Assembly: GCF_025751535.1 (NCBI RefSeq)
Contig: NZ_JAOWLC010000004.1
Location: 62,001 to 126,000, forward strand
Direction: 5' to 3'
DNA: 64,000 nucleotides
From: Lentibacter sp. XHP0401
Lineage (GTDB): Bacteria > Pseudomonadota > Alphaproteobacteria > Rhodobacterales > Rhodobacteraceae
Under the pieces are notes generated by a model. That model was not told the DNA's origin and made no database searches. It saw only the letters and a list, made by a program, of their open reading frames with translations. Each line of letters opens with the position of its first letter. The first letter of the stretch is position 1. Made by a program: the position numbers and the translations under genes. Shown here piece by piece: positions 26,071-34,557 of the stretch.

Positions 26071-26280
26071 TCACGTGCCTATGGCGTCATGCAACTCGGC
26101 GCGAAAAATCTGTTCGTCCAACTCATACTCGTGACAGGCATCGTTAACAGTGTGAAACGGGCTTACCATACAGCCGACACATAACATCTGGTGGTGCAGG
26201 AAAACGGCGATCGTCTCCGGCCAGATCGACATGAGCTCATCGAGGGGCATGTCAGGATCGTCAAAGCGATGTCGTGTCAT
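26071..26280 (-). CDS. DUF1858 domain protein
   Basis: Small protein of 69 residues with the DUF1858 layout: MPLDELMSIWPETIAVFLHH, then LCVGCMVSPFHTVNDACHEY with a CxxC and a third Cys. Such domains occur alone or fused to hybrid-cluster and redox proteins and are often found beside denitrification genes; their function is not established. A strong AAAGGAG precedes the ATG. It is divergent from norC and shares the candidate NNR box at 26332. The stop codon directly abuts that of the regulator gene. Confidence 0.8.
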   Translation of the reverse strand: MTRHRFDDPDMPLDELMSIWPETIAVFLHHQMLCVGCMVSPFHTVNDACHEYELDEQIFRAELHDAIGT

Positions 26281-26331
26281 GGTCAGCTCCTTTCTGCCCC
26301 ATCTGTTTAGGCGCTAAAATCGCTTTGAACC

Positions 26332-26345
26332 TTGCGCAAACACAA
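26332..26345. promoter_or_regulatory. Candidate NNR box upstream of norC
   Basis: TTGCGCAAACACAA fits TTG-N8-CAA and shares its TTGCG left half with the box at 25271. It is centred about 68 bp before the norC start and 59 bp before the DUF1858 start, allowing a transcription start some 41 bp from its centre on either side. It matches the strict FNR consensus at only six of ten positions. Confidence 0.5.
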
Positions 26346-26406
26346 ACTTGGCATCATTGCCGCCTGTTATTGCCGCCTTCATAACACTTGAATGGAGGGC
26401 TGAGGG

Positions 26407-26859
26407 ATGGCCGAAATCCTGACAAAGTCACGGGCGCGCAATATTTTTTACGCAGGATCATTGTTCTTCGTAGCCATATTTATTGTGCTGACCGTGCATT
26501 CACATCGATACATCGTGAACGTCTCAACCGCTGGCATGCCACTGAGCGAAGAGGTCATTCACGGAAAGCACATCTGGGAGCGCAATTCCTGCATCAACTG
26601 TCATTCACTGCATGGCGAAGGGGCGTATTTCGCACCTGAAGTCGGCAATGTGATGACGCGCTGGGGTGTTCAGGATGATCCCGAAGCCGCCGCTGAAGTT
26701 TTGGGTGGCTGGATGGCCAGCCAGCCTAGCGGCATCGAGGGGCGCCGACAAATGCCTCTGTTCGAACTGACTGACGAAGAAGTCCGCGCTTTGGCCGAGT
26801 TTTTACGCTGGGCTGACCAGACAGACACACAGGGCTGGCCGCCCAATGAAGCGGGTTAA
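26407..26859 (+). CDS. norC: Nitric oxide reductase subunit C (NorC)
   Basis: Membrane-anchored c-type cytochrome of 150 residues. An N-terminal anchor helix (~residues 14-32) is followed by the heme c site CINCH (residues ~62-66) in NSCINCHSLHGEGAYFAPE. The axial Met is probably in RQMPLFELTDEE. It accepts electrons from a periplasmic cytochrome or cupredoxin and passes them to NorB. GGCTGAGGG precedes the ATG. norB follows after 12 bp. Candidate control by the NNR-type box 60 bp upstream. Confidence 0.95.
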   Translation: MAEILTKSRARNIFYAGSLFFVAIFIVLTVHSHRYIVNVSTAGMPLSEEVIHGKHIWERNSCINCHSLHGEGAYFAPEVGNVMTRWGVQDDPEAAAEVLGGWMASQPSGIEGRRQMPLFELTDEEVRALAEFLRWADQTDTQGWPPNEAG

Positions 26860-26871
26860 GGAGAACACGCC

Positions 26872-28221
26872 ATGAAATATGAAACACAAAGAGTGGCCTA
26901 CTGGTATTTTCTTGCAGCAATGGCGCTGTTTGGAATTCAGGTTCTGGGCGGTCTGATCGCCGGGTGGATTTACGTCTCGCCCAATTTTCTGTCCGAAATT
27001 CTACCGTTCAATATCATACGGATGATCCATACAAATGCGCTGATCGTCTGGCTGCTGCTGGGCTTTTTCGGTGCCGCCTATTTTCTCGTCCCCGAAGAGG
27101 CCGAGCGAGAGATCTATTCGGTTAAGCTGGCTTATCTACAGCTGATCATTCTGTTGGTTGGCACGTTGGGCGCTGTGGGGTCTTACCTTGTCGGCATCCA
27201 CGGCGGGCGCGAGTTTCTGGAACAACCGCTCTGGGTCAAATTCGGCATCCTTGTGGCCGCACTGATCTTCCTGTTCAACATTTCGATGACATCGCTTGCA
27301 GGCAAGAAAACTGCAATCACCAACGTCTTGTTGATGGGGCTTTGGCTGTTGTCCCTGCTCTGGGTCTTTGCCTTCTTCAACCCAAGCAACCTTTCGCTGG
27401 ATAAAATGTATTGGTGGTTCGTTGTTCATCTCTGGGTCGAGGCGACCTGGGAGTTGGTCATGGCCGCAATCCTTGCGTTCCTGTTGCTCAAGCTGACAGG
27501 AGTGGACCGTGAAGTGGTCGAGAAATGGCTCTATGTCATCGTCGCAACCGCGCTCTTCTCGGGCATTCTCGGCACAGGACATCACTTCTACTGGATCGGC
27601 TTGCCGGGCTACTGGCAGTGGATAGGTTCGATCTTCTCGACCTTCGAGGTGATCCCCTTCTTCCTGATGATGTCCTTTGCTTTCGTCATGGTCTGGAAGG
27701 GTCGCCGCAACCACCCCAATAAGGCTGCGCTTTTGTGGTCATTGGGGTCCAGCACTGTGGCTTTCTTCGGCGCGGGCGTCTGGGGCTTCCTCCATACACT
27801 GCACGGGGTCAACTTCTACAGTCACGGCACGCAGATTACGGCGGCCCATGGCCACCTTGCCTTCTACGGCGCTTATGTGGCTCTGAACCTCGCGATCTTC
27901 ACCTACGCTTTCCCGATCTTGCGTGAACGCGTGCCATATAACCAAGTGCTCAACATGGCTTCGTTCTGGTTGATGACGGGCGGTATGGCCTTCATGACCT
28001 TCGTGCTGACATTTGCGGGCACCATCCAGACCCACATGCAACGCGTTATCGGAGACTACTACATGGACGTGCAAGACAGTCTGTCGATCTTCTATCTGAT
28101 GCGCTTTGGTGCGGGTCTTTGTGTGGTTATCGGCGCACTCTTGTTCATCTATTCCATGCTGGTCGTCCGCAAACGCGAGATCATCGAGCCGGGCTCTGCA
28201 AACCCTGCTCCGGGTGAATAA
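26872..28221 (+). CDS. norB: Nitric oxide reductase subunit B (NorB)
   Basis: Catalytic heme-copper-superfamily subunit of 449 residues with about 12 membrane helices. It reduces two NO to N2O at a heme b3 / non-heme iron site. MIHTNALIVWLLLGFFGAAYFLVP near residue 50, HLWVEATWELVMAAI with the conserved glutamates near 190, GTGHHFYWIGLPGYWQ near 235 with the paired metal-site His, and AAHGHLAFYGAY near 325 are all NorB features. Length and motifs indicate the short cytochrome-dependent cNOR, matching the NorC gene upstream. norQ starts 2 bp after the stop. Confidence 0.96.
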   Translation: MKYETQRVAYWYFLAAMALFGIQVLGGLIAGWIYVSPNFLSEILPFNIIRMIHTNALIVWLLLGFFGAAYFLVPEEAEREIYSVKLAYLQLIILLVGTLGAVGSYLVGIHGGREFLEQPLWVKFGILVAALIFLFNISMTSLAGKKTAITNVLLMGLWLLSLLWVFAFFNPSNLSLDKMYWWFVVHLWVEATWELVMAAILAFLLLKLTGVDREVVEKWLYVIVATALFSGILGTGHHFYWIGLPGYWQWIGSIFSTFEVIPFFLMMSFAFVMVWKGRRNHPNKAALLWSLGSSTVAFFGAGVWGFLHTLHGVNFYSHGTQITAAHGHLAFYGAYVALNLAIFTYAFPILRERVPYNQVLNMASFWLMTGGMAFMTFVLTFAGTIQTHMQRVIGDYYMDVQDSLSIFYLMRFGAGLCVVIGALLFIYSMLVVRKREIIEPGSANPAPGE

Positions 28222-28223
28222 CC

Positions 28224-29021
28224 ATGAACGATATGACACAGCACCCCAAAGTTCCGCACTACCTCCCTACAGGACAGGAATGCGCGCTGTTCGAAACAGC
28301 ACAAAACAACCGTTTGCCCCTTCTTCTGAAGGGGCCGACGGGCTGCGGCAAAACCCGTTTTGTCGAACACATAGCAGCCAAGACGGGCCGCAAGCTCTAT
28401 ACCGTTGCCTGTCACGACGATCTGTCGGCTGCGGATTTGATCGGCCGTTACCTGTTGAAAGGCGGCGAGACCGAATGGGTCGATGGGCCGCTGACACGTG
28501 CGGTGCGCGAAGGCGCGATCTGCTACCTCGACGAAATCGTCGAGGCGCGCAAGGATGTGACCGTGGTGCTGCATCCGCTGACAGATAACCGTCGCACGCT
28601 GATGATTGACCGCACAGGCGAGGAGCTGCGCGCCCCTGAAAGCTTCATGCTGGTTGCCTCTTATAACCCAGGTTATCAGAATATTCTCAAACGGCTCAAA
28701 CCCTCCACCCGTCAGCGCTTTCTGTCGATCAGCTTCGATTTCCCGAATGCACAAATCGAGGCTGAAGTGGTCGCACAGGAAAGTGGGATCGACGGATCGC
28801 GTGCTGCGGGTCTGGTCCGTTTGGGGGGCGCAATCCGCCGGCTGTCGGGGATGGACCTCGAGGAGGGTGTCTCTACCCGTCTGCTGATTTATGCGGCAAC
28901 GCTGATTAACGGCGGGATGTCTTTTGATCATGCGATCGAGGCCGCCATTATCGAGCCGCTGAGCGATGACGCAGACATTCAACTGGCCCTGCGCGACCTG
29001 GTCGCCACAACATTCGGATAG
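28224..29021 (+). CDS. norQ: NorQ, MoxR-type AAA+ ATPase
   Basis: Cytoplasmic ATPase of 265 residues needed to insert or activate the iron centre of NorB. Walker A is GPTGCGKTRF near residue 40, Walker B CYLDEIVEA near 100, and the sensor region reads SFMLVASYNPGYQ near 145. NorQ works with the VWA protein NorD, whose gene follows after 5 bp, as in other MoxR/VWA pairs. The start lies 2 bp after norB, so it belongs to norCBQD. Confidence 0.93.
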   Translation: MNDMTQHPKVPHYLPTGQECALFETAQNNRLPLLLKGPTGCGKTRFVEHIAAKTGRKLYTVACHDDLSAADLIGRYLLKGGETEWVDGPLTRAVREGAICYLDEIVEARKDVTVVLHPLTDNRRTLMIDRTGEELRAPESFMLVASYNPGYQNILKRLKPSTRQRFLSISFDFPNAQIEAEVVAQESGIDGSRAAGLVRLGGAIRRLSGMDLEEGVSTRLLIYAATLINGGMSFDHAIEAAIIEPLSDDADIQLALRDLVATTFG

Positions 29022-29026
29022 GCGCC

Positions 29027-30922
29027 ATGGCCCTTCATCCCCTTGATCTCATGGAGCCCGAAGAAACCGTTGGCAAACTCTGGCATGATATGGCCGAGGG
29101 GATGGGGGCTGATGTGCGATATCCCGAGGCCGCCGTGGCGCTTGGAGACGTGCGCACCAGCCTCGCCGTTTTGTTTCGCGCGCTCGGCGGCATGTCGGGG
29201 GTCGAGCTGTCCGAGGCCTCTGCCCAGTTGGTGCAGCACCGTCGCAGTTTGCGCCGTCGGGTGGCGACAGAGCGGGACAAAACCTATATCGCCAGTTTTG
29301 ACGGAAGTAGTCTGCGCCTGCCGCCTGTCATGGATTGCTTTAACGATCCGGCTTTGAACCGCGCCGCTTATTTCTGGCTGACGGCACTGGCCGCCTCGGT
29401 CGATCTTGAGGCGAGCCCTTTGCCTTCGCCCGAGCTTGATTCATATGCGTTCGACACCCTGCAAATCGCGTTGAATGCTCAAGCCAGCGATGCCGCGTTC
29501 GCACGCTGCCCGGGCCTGCAAGACTCCTATACCGCGATGGCTCATTTATGCGTGGCGTTGCGCCCCGCCCAAATACTTCCCGCTGCCGAGGCTGCGATCG
29601 AATGCGCCATTCGCAACCAGCTTAACGGGACTTGTAACATCTCGCCTTCACCGGAAGCGAGGCGGGGATACGCGCCATTTCAGCCTGTGCCGATCTGGTT
29701 GCGTTTCGTGGCCCCCACGGCAGATGGTGTGGCGGCAGAGGCTGCCGAGACTGATGCGCCGCCTCCTGCCGCGGCGACCACCAAGCGAAAGCTGGGGTTG
29801 CGCAAAGACCGGGGCGAGGCAAACCGCAAGGACAGCTTTATCCTGCACCGGTTTGAGTCAATTCTGTCGTGGGTCGAGTCGATGAACCTGAACCGCTCGG
29901 TCGACGATGATGATGACGAAAACGCCCGGAAAGCGGCTGACGATCAGGACAATATAACCCTGTCCAAGGTAGATAAACGCGCTGCTACGCGGTTGCGCCT
30001 GCATCTTGATCTGTCGCCCGCGGATGCCGATCACGAGGCGCTTGCGTCAGAATTCACCTATAACGAATGGAACCACCAAAGCCGAAGCTACATGACGGAT
30101 CATTGCCGCGTTCTGGAAGCCCCTCCGCAAGAGACCGGTGCTGTATTCGTTCCGGATCAAAACCGCATCCGCGAGGTGCGCCGTCAGTTCGAGGCCTTGC
30201 GTCCGCGTCGCATCCTGCGCCCGCGTCAGATTGACGGACCGGAACTGGACCTTGATGCGCTGATTGCAAGCCGTGCAGAAATTGCAGCAACCGGACAGGG
30301 CAGCGACCGCATCTGGCAGGCAACCCGTCAGATCGAACGCGATCTGGCTGTGGCATTCCTGATCGACACATCACGCTCGACCGAAGCTGCCGTGGGCGAA
30401 ACCTCGGTGATCGACGTGGCACGCGACACACTTGCCGCCCTGGCAGGTGGGATTGATGCAGCGGGCGACCGCTTTGGCATCTGGGGATTTTCCTCGCTCA
30501 AGCGCGACCGTGTTCTTGTGACTCGCTGCAAGGGCTTTGACGCGCCTATGTCATCTGAAGTCACACAGAGCATCGGCGCGCTGCGGCCCAGCCACTATAC
30601 GCGTCTTGGCGCTGCTATCCGTCATGTCAGCGGGCATCTGGCCAATGAGGCAGCGGCCCGCAAACTGTTGATCGTTCTGACCGATGGCAAACCCAACGAT
30701 CTCGACCATTACGAAGGTCAGCATGGCATCGAAGACAGCCATATGGCCGTGCGTGAAGCCCGTCGCGCGGGACAAACACTGCATGGTGTTATCATAGACG
30801 AGGACGGGCAGGACTGGTTTGCCCGCATCTTCGGGCGGGGCGGATTTTCCTTGCTGCCCAATCCTGCGCGCCTGACGCGCGCGCTGCCCGACATTTACCG
30901 TCAGCTTACACGGGAGACCTGA
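29027..30922 (+). CDS. norD: NorD, VWA-domain NO reductase activation protein
   Basis: Protein of 631 residues, the partner of NorQ. The C-terminal ~200 residues are a von Willebrand A domain with the metal-site motif DTSRSTEA (DxSxS) near residue 447 and the later LIVLTDGKPND. The middle contains an acidic, low-complexity stretch (SVDDDDDENARKAADD). The N-terminal part is helical and family-specific. It is thought to recruit NorQ to NorCB to complete the active site. A small membrane-protein gene begins 1 bp after the stop. Confidence 0.92.
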   Translation: MALHPLDLMEPEETVGKLWHDMAEGMGADVRYPEAAVALGDVRTSLAVLFRALGGMSGVELSEASAQLVQHRRSLRRRVATERDKTYIASFDGSSLRLPPVMDCFNDPALNRAAYFWLTALAASVDLEASPLPSPELDSYAFDTLQIALNAQASDAAFARCPGLQDSYTAMAHLCVALRPAQILPAAEAAIECAIRNQLNGTCNISPSPEARRGYAPFQPVPIWLRFVAPTADGVAAEAAETDAPPPAAATTKRKLGLRKDRGEANRKDSFILHRFESILSWVESMNLNRSVDDDDDENARKAADDQDNITLSKVDKRAATRLRLHLDLSPADADHEALASEFTYNEWNHQSRSYMTDHCRVLEAPPQETGAVFVPDQNRIREVRRQFEALRPRRILRPRQIDGPELDLDALIASRAEIAATGQGSDRIWQATRQIERDLAVAFLIDTSRSTEAAVGETSVIDVARDTLAALAGGIDAAGDRFGIWGFSSLKRDRVLVTRCKGFDAPMSSEVTQSIGALRPSHYTRLGAAIRHVSGHLANEAAARKLLIVLTDGKPNDLDHYEGQHGIEDSHMAVREARRAGQTLHGVIIDEDGQDWFARIFGRGGFSLLPNPARLTRALPDIYRQLTRET

Positions 30923-30923
30923 C

Positions 30924-31106
30924 ATGAAGCTTTTTTCAATTCTCGGCATCATAACTCTGGCACTGCCGGTTTCGGCCCTTGCCGAAGCCTTCGATCGCCC
31001 GATTCCTCAGGCACAATCCGCAACAGCGGAATTTTGGTATGCATTTGCCTGTATCGCGCTTGTTCTCGCTCTGGTGGCGATGGCCCGATTGGTCGCGCGC
31101 CGATGA
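30924..31106 (+). CDS. Small membrane protein of the nor operon
   Basis: A 60-residue protein starting 1 bp after norD. An N-terminal signal-like helix (LFSILGIITLALPVSALA) is followed by a short polar part (FDRPIPQAQSATAEFW) and a second hydrophobic helix ending in basic residues (MARLVARR). It could be a two-helix membrane protein or an exported tail-anchored one. Its stop overlaps the next start by 4 bp. Not recognised by name; position suggests a part in NO reductase assembly or expression. Confidence 0.65.
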   Translation: MKLFSILGIITLALPVSALAEAFDRPIPQAQSATAEFWYAFACIALVLALVAMARLVARR

Positions 31107-31330
31107 CGCAGGAGGGTTGGCCCACACGCAAAATTGCATTGGCGCTTTACCCCTTCGCAGCGGGGGCCATGGCGACAAACGTCTTTTTCGCTTCGCTCAT
31201 CGGCACATGGGTTGGCCTGCCAGTGGTTTCTACCGGCTGGTCGATAGTATTCGGAGCGATTATCGGTGTGCCGGCGACATGGGCCTTTGCCCGCCATATT
31301 CGCACCCTGATGGACAGATCCCAAACGTAA
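31103..31330 (+). CDS. Second small membrane protein of the nor operon
   Basis: A 75-residue protein from the ATG at 31103, which overlaps the previous stop as ATGA; a longer upstream reading frame runs inside the preceding gene and is rejected. It has two hydrophobic helices (about residues 10-32 and 38-60) separated by GTWVGLPVVSTGW. It may correspond to the small uncharacterised genes seen at the end of nor operons in Rhodobacter relatives, but no symbol is assigned. A strong hairpin follows at 31373. Confidence 0.65.
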   Translation: MTQEGWPTRKIALALYPFAAGAMATNVFFASLIGTWVGLPVVSTGWSIVFGAIIGVPATWAFARHIRTLMDRSQT

Positions 31331-31372
31331 CGATGCTGAACCACGGTGCGAAGCGGGTCGACAATGATGATG

Positions 31373-31396
31373 GTCAGGCCGGAGATCCGGCCTGAC
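31373..31396. terminator. Bidirectional hairpin between the nor operon and dctP
   Basis: GTCAGGCCGG (31373-31382) and CCGGCCTGAC (31387-31396) form a perfect 10-bp stem with the 4-nt loop AGAT. There is no T-run on either side, so it may be an mRNA-stabilising or Rho-assisted end. It lies between two convergent transcription units. Confidence 0.6.
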
Positions 31397-31411
31397 TCGA
31401 AATGTGGCGGC

Positions 31412-32479
31412 TCAGCTGCGCCCGGACAGCATGGGCAGGGTCATAGCGCTTGCGTAATCCCGTGCGTTCGCCAGATAGGCGTCATAGCTTTCACGCACGC
31501 GGGCCACATCGGCGCTTGCCGTTGTCAGCTCGTCCTGCACTTCCAGCCAAGCCGTCCGCATTGCTGCAACGATATCATCGCTAAAGGCGCGGAAATCGAC
31601 ACCGTCGGCGCGCAGAGCAGTCATTGCCTGAGCGTTGTGGTAGTCAAAATTCGCGTGGTTTTCCAAAGCGGCGGCGTAGGCCGCGTTTTCGCAGATGCTT
31701 TGCAGGTCAGGCGACAGCTCTGCCCAGGCATCCTTGTTGAAGACAATAGACAGCCCGGCGCCAGGTTCGGTCAGGGCGGGCAGATAGCACAGCTTGGTGA
31801 CCTTTTGCAGACCAAAGGCCTGATCCAGCATCGGACCAACCCATTCGGCGGCATCAATCGCGCCGGATTGCAGCGCCTGAAAGATTTCGGGCGGAGGCAT
31901 AAGCACAGCGTTCACGCCCATTTTACGGAACACTTCGCCGCCTAAACCGGCAATGCGCATATTGAGACCTTTTAGGTCATCCACACTGTTGATTTCCTTT
32001 TTGAACCAGCCACCCGATTGTGTGCCCGAGTTGCCGCAATAAAACGGCACCAGACCGCGCTCTGCATAAATGTCATCCCAGATTGCCTGTCCGCCACCGT
32101 ATTTCAGCCATGCGACCTGTTCGCTTGCAGTCATGCCGAAGGGCACGGCGGTAAACCAGTGCAGCGCCGGGTTTTTGCCCGCGGCGTAGTAGGTTGGCCC
32201 GTGGCCCACTGGCGCATTGCCCTGTTGCACCGCGTCTTCAACCGCGAAGGGCGGTACCAACTCACCGGCGCCGAACACCTTGAAGCTGAGGCGCCCATCG
32301 GACATGGCGGCGACTTTTTCCGCAAAGTTCACTACGTTGGAGCCTACGCCCGGTGCGTTCTTCGGGAATGCTGTCGGCAGGTTCCATTCGATTTTGCCTT
32401 GTGCAATGGCGGGGCTGGCAAGCGCGCCAGCGGCAGCCGTGAGGCCCACGCCCGAGGCGAGGAAAGTTCTGCGTTTCAT
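31412..32479 (-). CDS. TRAP transporter substrate-binding protein (keto-acid type)
   Basis: Periplasmic binding protein of 355 residues. The N-terminus MKRRTFLASGVGLTAAAGAL resembles a Tat-type signal (RRTFL), ending in SPAIAQ. The body fits the DctP/TakP superfamily: GELVPPFAVEDAV, then GGWFKKEINSVDDLKGL and AIDAAEWVGP, all like TakP of Rhodobacter, which binds 2-oxo acids. It is the last gene of a dctQ-dctM-dctP operon. The ligand is inferred only from family resemblance. The transporter uses an ion gradient rather than ATP. Confidence 0.88.
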   Translation of the reverse strand: MKRRTFLASGVGLTAAAGALASPAIAQGKIEWNLPTAFPKNAPGVGSNVVNFAEKVAAMSDGRLSFKVFGAGELVPPFAVEDAVQQGNAPVGHGPTYYAAGKNPALHWFTAVPFGMTASEQVAWLKYGGGQAIWDDIYAERGLVPFYCGNSGTQSGGWFKKEINSVDDLKGLNMRIAGLGGEVFRKMGVNAVLMPPPEIFQALQSGAIDAAEWVGPMLDQAFGLQKVTKLCYLPALTEPGAGLSIVFNKDAWAELSPDLQSICENAAYAAALENHANFDYHNAQAMTALRADGVDFRAFSDDIVAAMRTAWLEVQDELTTASADVARVRESYDAYLANARDYASAMTLPMLSGRS

Positions 32480-32518
32480 GGTTGATATCCTTCTCCCAGT
32501 TTGAAAAATTGAAAAGCG

Positions 32519-34066
32519 TTAGCTCCCAAAGACAACACTTGGCAGCCATGTGGCAAGCGCCGGAAAGGCAATCAGCAAACAAAGCCCGAGCAGTTGCAGC
32601 CCTACAAAGGGAGCAACCCCCATATAAATGTCGCTCGTTGTGATATCGCGCGGCGCTGTCGAACGGAAATAGAACAGGGCAAAGCCGAAAGGCGGCGTCA
32701 GAAAACTGGTTTGCAGGTTCATCGCCAGCAAGACGCCAAACCAAACCGGCGAAATATCACCGCCCAGCACCGGCGGGCCAAGCAATGGCACGACGATATA
32801 GATGATCTCGATCGCCTCAAGGATGAAACCGAGCAGAAAGACCACCATCATGACCAGCGCCAGCGCGCCCCATGTGCCACCGGGTACAACTGCCATTGCC
32901 TCCATCACCATCTCTTCGCCGCCAAACCCGCGAAAGACCAAGGCCAACATCGAGGCCGCAACCACGATGCCGAAAACCATGCCCGAGATGCGTAGCGTAT
33001 CCCCCACGGCCTCTTGTAACATGCCGCTGGTCCAGAGGCGTGAGGCCGCAACAATCACCCCGAGCACAAACAGCACTGCAAGCCCTGCTGCCAGCACACC
33101 CAGGCTGGCCGCTTCGGTGCGGGAGTCGCTGAACAGGCGCAGTGCCATCAGCGCGAATGCCGCGGCAACAGAGCACAGGACGAGGGCACGCCCGCTTCCG
33201 GATACGCCGCTGCGGTATCCCGCCAGCATCAATGCGCCGATTGCCCCCAGTCCTGCGGCCTCGGTGGTTGTGGCGATCCCGCCAAGGATTGATCCGAGCA
33301 CCGACAGGATCAGCAACAAAGGAGGTGCAAAACTAGACAGGATTTCCGAACGGTCTACCGGTTTGGTGGCGACAGGCGGAACAGCGTCGCGCGCCGATGG
33401 GCGCAGCCGCATAAATATATAGAGTCCGTATAGCCCCACCAGCATTAGCCCGGGCAACAGGGCTCCGGCAAAAAGGTCACCCACCGAAACTGGATCAGGG
33501 GCAAAATTTCCGGCCTTTTGTTGGGCTTCCAGATAGGTGTTGCCGATCTGATCGCCAAGCAGAACCAAGAGGATCGAGGGTGGAATGATCTGCCCCAAAG
33601 TGCCGCTGCTACAGATGATCCCTGCCGACAACCTCTTTGGAATGCCTGCCTCGCGCATGGTCGGCAAAGCTATCAGCACCAGCATAACCACAGTGGCGCC
33701 GACAATTCCTGTTGAGGCGGCAATGATGGCCGAAAAGGCCAGAACCGAGAGTGCCATACCGCGCGCCGTCCCCCCCAACATCCGTCCCAGAACATCCAGC
33801 ATGCTTTCGGCGAGGCGCGATTTTTCGAGCAGCACGCCCATCAGGACAAACAGCGGCACGGCCATCAGCAGCGGATTGGACATCACGCCGTATACCCGTG
33901 CCGGGAAGAAGTTAAGGAAGCTAAGGTCGAACGCGCCCGTCAGGCTGCCAATGACGGCCATCACCAAAGGCACCCCTGCAATCGCCAGCATCGCTGGAAT
34001 GCCACTTAGGATACCGGCAAAGAGGGCCACAATCATGGCGATAATGTAAAATTCATGTGCGATCAT
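32519..34066 (-). CDS. TRAP transporter large permease (DctM type)
   Basis: Inner-membrane transport subunit of 515 residues, longer than the usual ~430, as in the TakM/mannitol-type branch. About 12-14 hydrophobic helices are visible. PLFVLMGVLLEKSRLAE near residue 75, IIPPSILLVLLGDQ near 165 and PPFGFALFYFRS near the end are typical of the large subunit. The extra ~80 residues lie in the middle (around residues 230-330). The start overlaps the small permease stop by 4 bp; dctP follows after 39 bp. Confidence 0.9.
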   Translation of the reverse strand: MIAHEFYIIAMIVALFAGILSGIPAMLAIAGVPLVMAVIGSLTGAFDLSFLNFFPARVYGVMSNPLLMAVPLFVLMGVLLEKSRLAESMLDVLGRMLGGTARGMALSVLAFSAIIAASTGIVGATVVMLVLIALPTMREAGIPKRLSAGIICSSGTLGQIIPPSILLVLLGDQIGNTYLEAQQKAGNFAPDPVSVGDLFAGALLPGLMLVGLYGLYIFMRLRPSARDAVPPVATKPVDRSEILSSFAPPLLLILSVLGSILGGIATTTEAAGLGAIGALMLAGYRSGVSGSGRALVLCSVAAAFALMALRLFSDSRTEAASLGVLAAGLAVLFVLGVIVAASRLWTSGMLQEAVGDTLRISGMVFGIVVAASMLALVFRGFGGEEMVMEAMAVVPGGTWGALALVMMVVFLLGFILEAIEIIYIVVPLLGPPVLGGDISPVWFGVLLAMNLQTSFLTPPFGFALFYFRSTAPRDITTSDIYMGVAPFVGLQLLGLCLLIAFPALATWLPSVVFGS

Positions 34067-34557
34067 TGGGTCACCAACCGTGGGTCAAGAAGCACGGCAA
34101 TGCCCTGCAAGATCATGAGAACACCCGCAAAGGGCAGCATGGTCTTCACGAGGAATACGCCCCCCAATCCACCGGTCTCTATCGCCCCTTCAAGAATTTT
34201 CCAGCTGTAAGCCAGATCGGGTAACCAGGCCCATACCATAAGGCCGAAGACTGGGATCAGAAACAGCACCAAAGCAGCCATATCCACAGCGCGAACATAC
34301 CCTGCGGGCATCCGCTCGGACAAAACCTCGACACGGACATGACCGCCCCTTCGCAAACAAAAGGGCAGCGAAAGGATCATCGACACGGCAAAGGCATAGC
34401 CGGCAAGGTTTTGCAGCCTGACAAATCCGGTATCAAACCCAAATCGCAAGATCACAGTGCCCAGAACGGCACCGGCCAACACCACACAAGCGGTGGCGCA
34501 AATCCATGTGGTGATCCGGTCAAGCCAGTGGCAGACTGATAAAAAGCCGCTTCGCAT
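34063..34557 (-). CDS. TRAP transporter small permease (DctQ type)
   Basis: Membrane protein of 164 residues with four hydrophobic helices. The ATG at 34557 is preferred because GGAGGG lies just upstream, inside an alternative GTG-started frame five residues longer. GGHVRVEVLSERMP near residue 80 is the usual cytoplasmic-loop feature of DctQ. It pairs with the large permease, with which it overlaps by 4 bp. First gene of the TRAP operon. Confidence 0.85.
   Translation of the reverse strand: MRSGFLSVCHWLDRITTWICATACVVLAGAVLGTVILRFGFDTGFVRLQNLAGYAFAVSMILSLPFCLRRGGHVRVEVLSERMPAGYVRAVDMAALVLFLIPVFGLMVWAWLPDLAYSWKILEGAIETGGLGGVFLVKTMLPFAGVLMILQGIAVLLDPRLVTQ

Noticed and set aside
27136-27714. 192-codon minus-strand frame inside norB
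   Set aside because: Low-complexity, charged reading opposite a well-conserved membrane protein.
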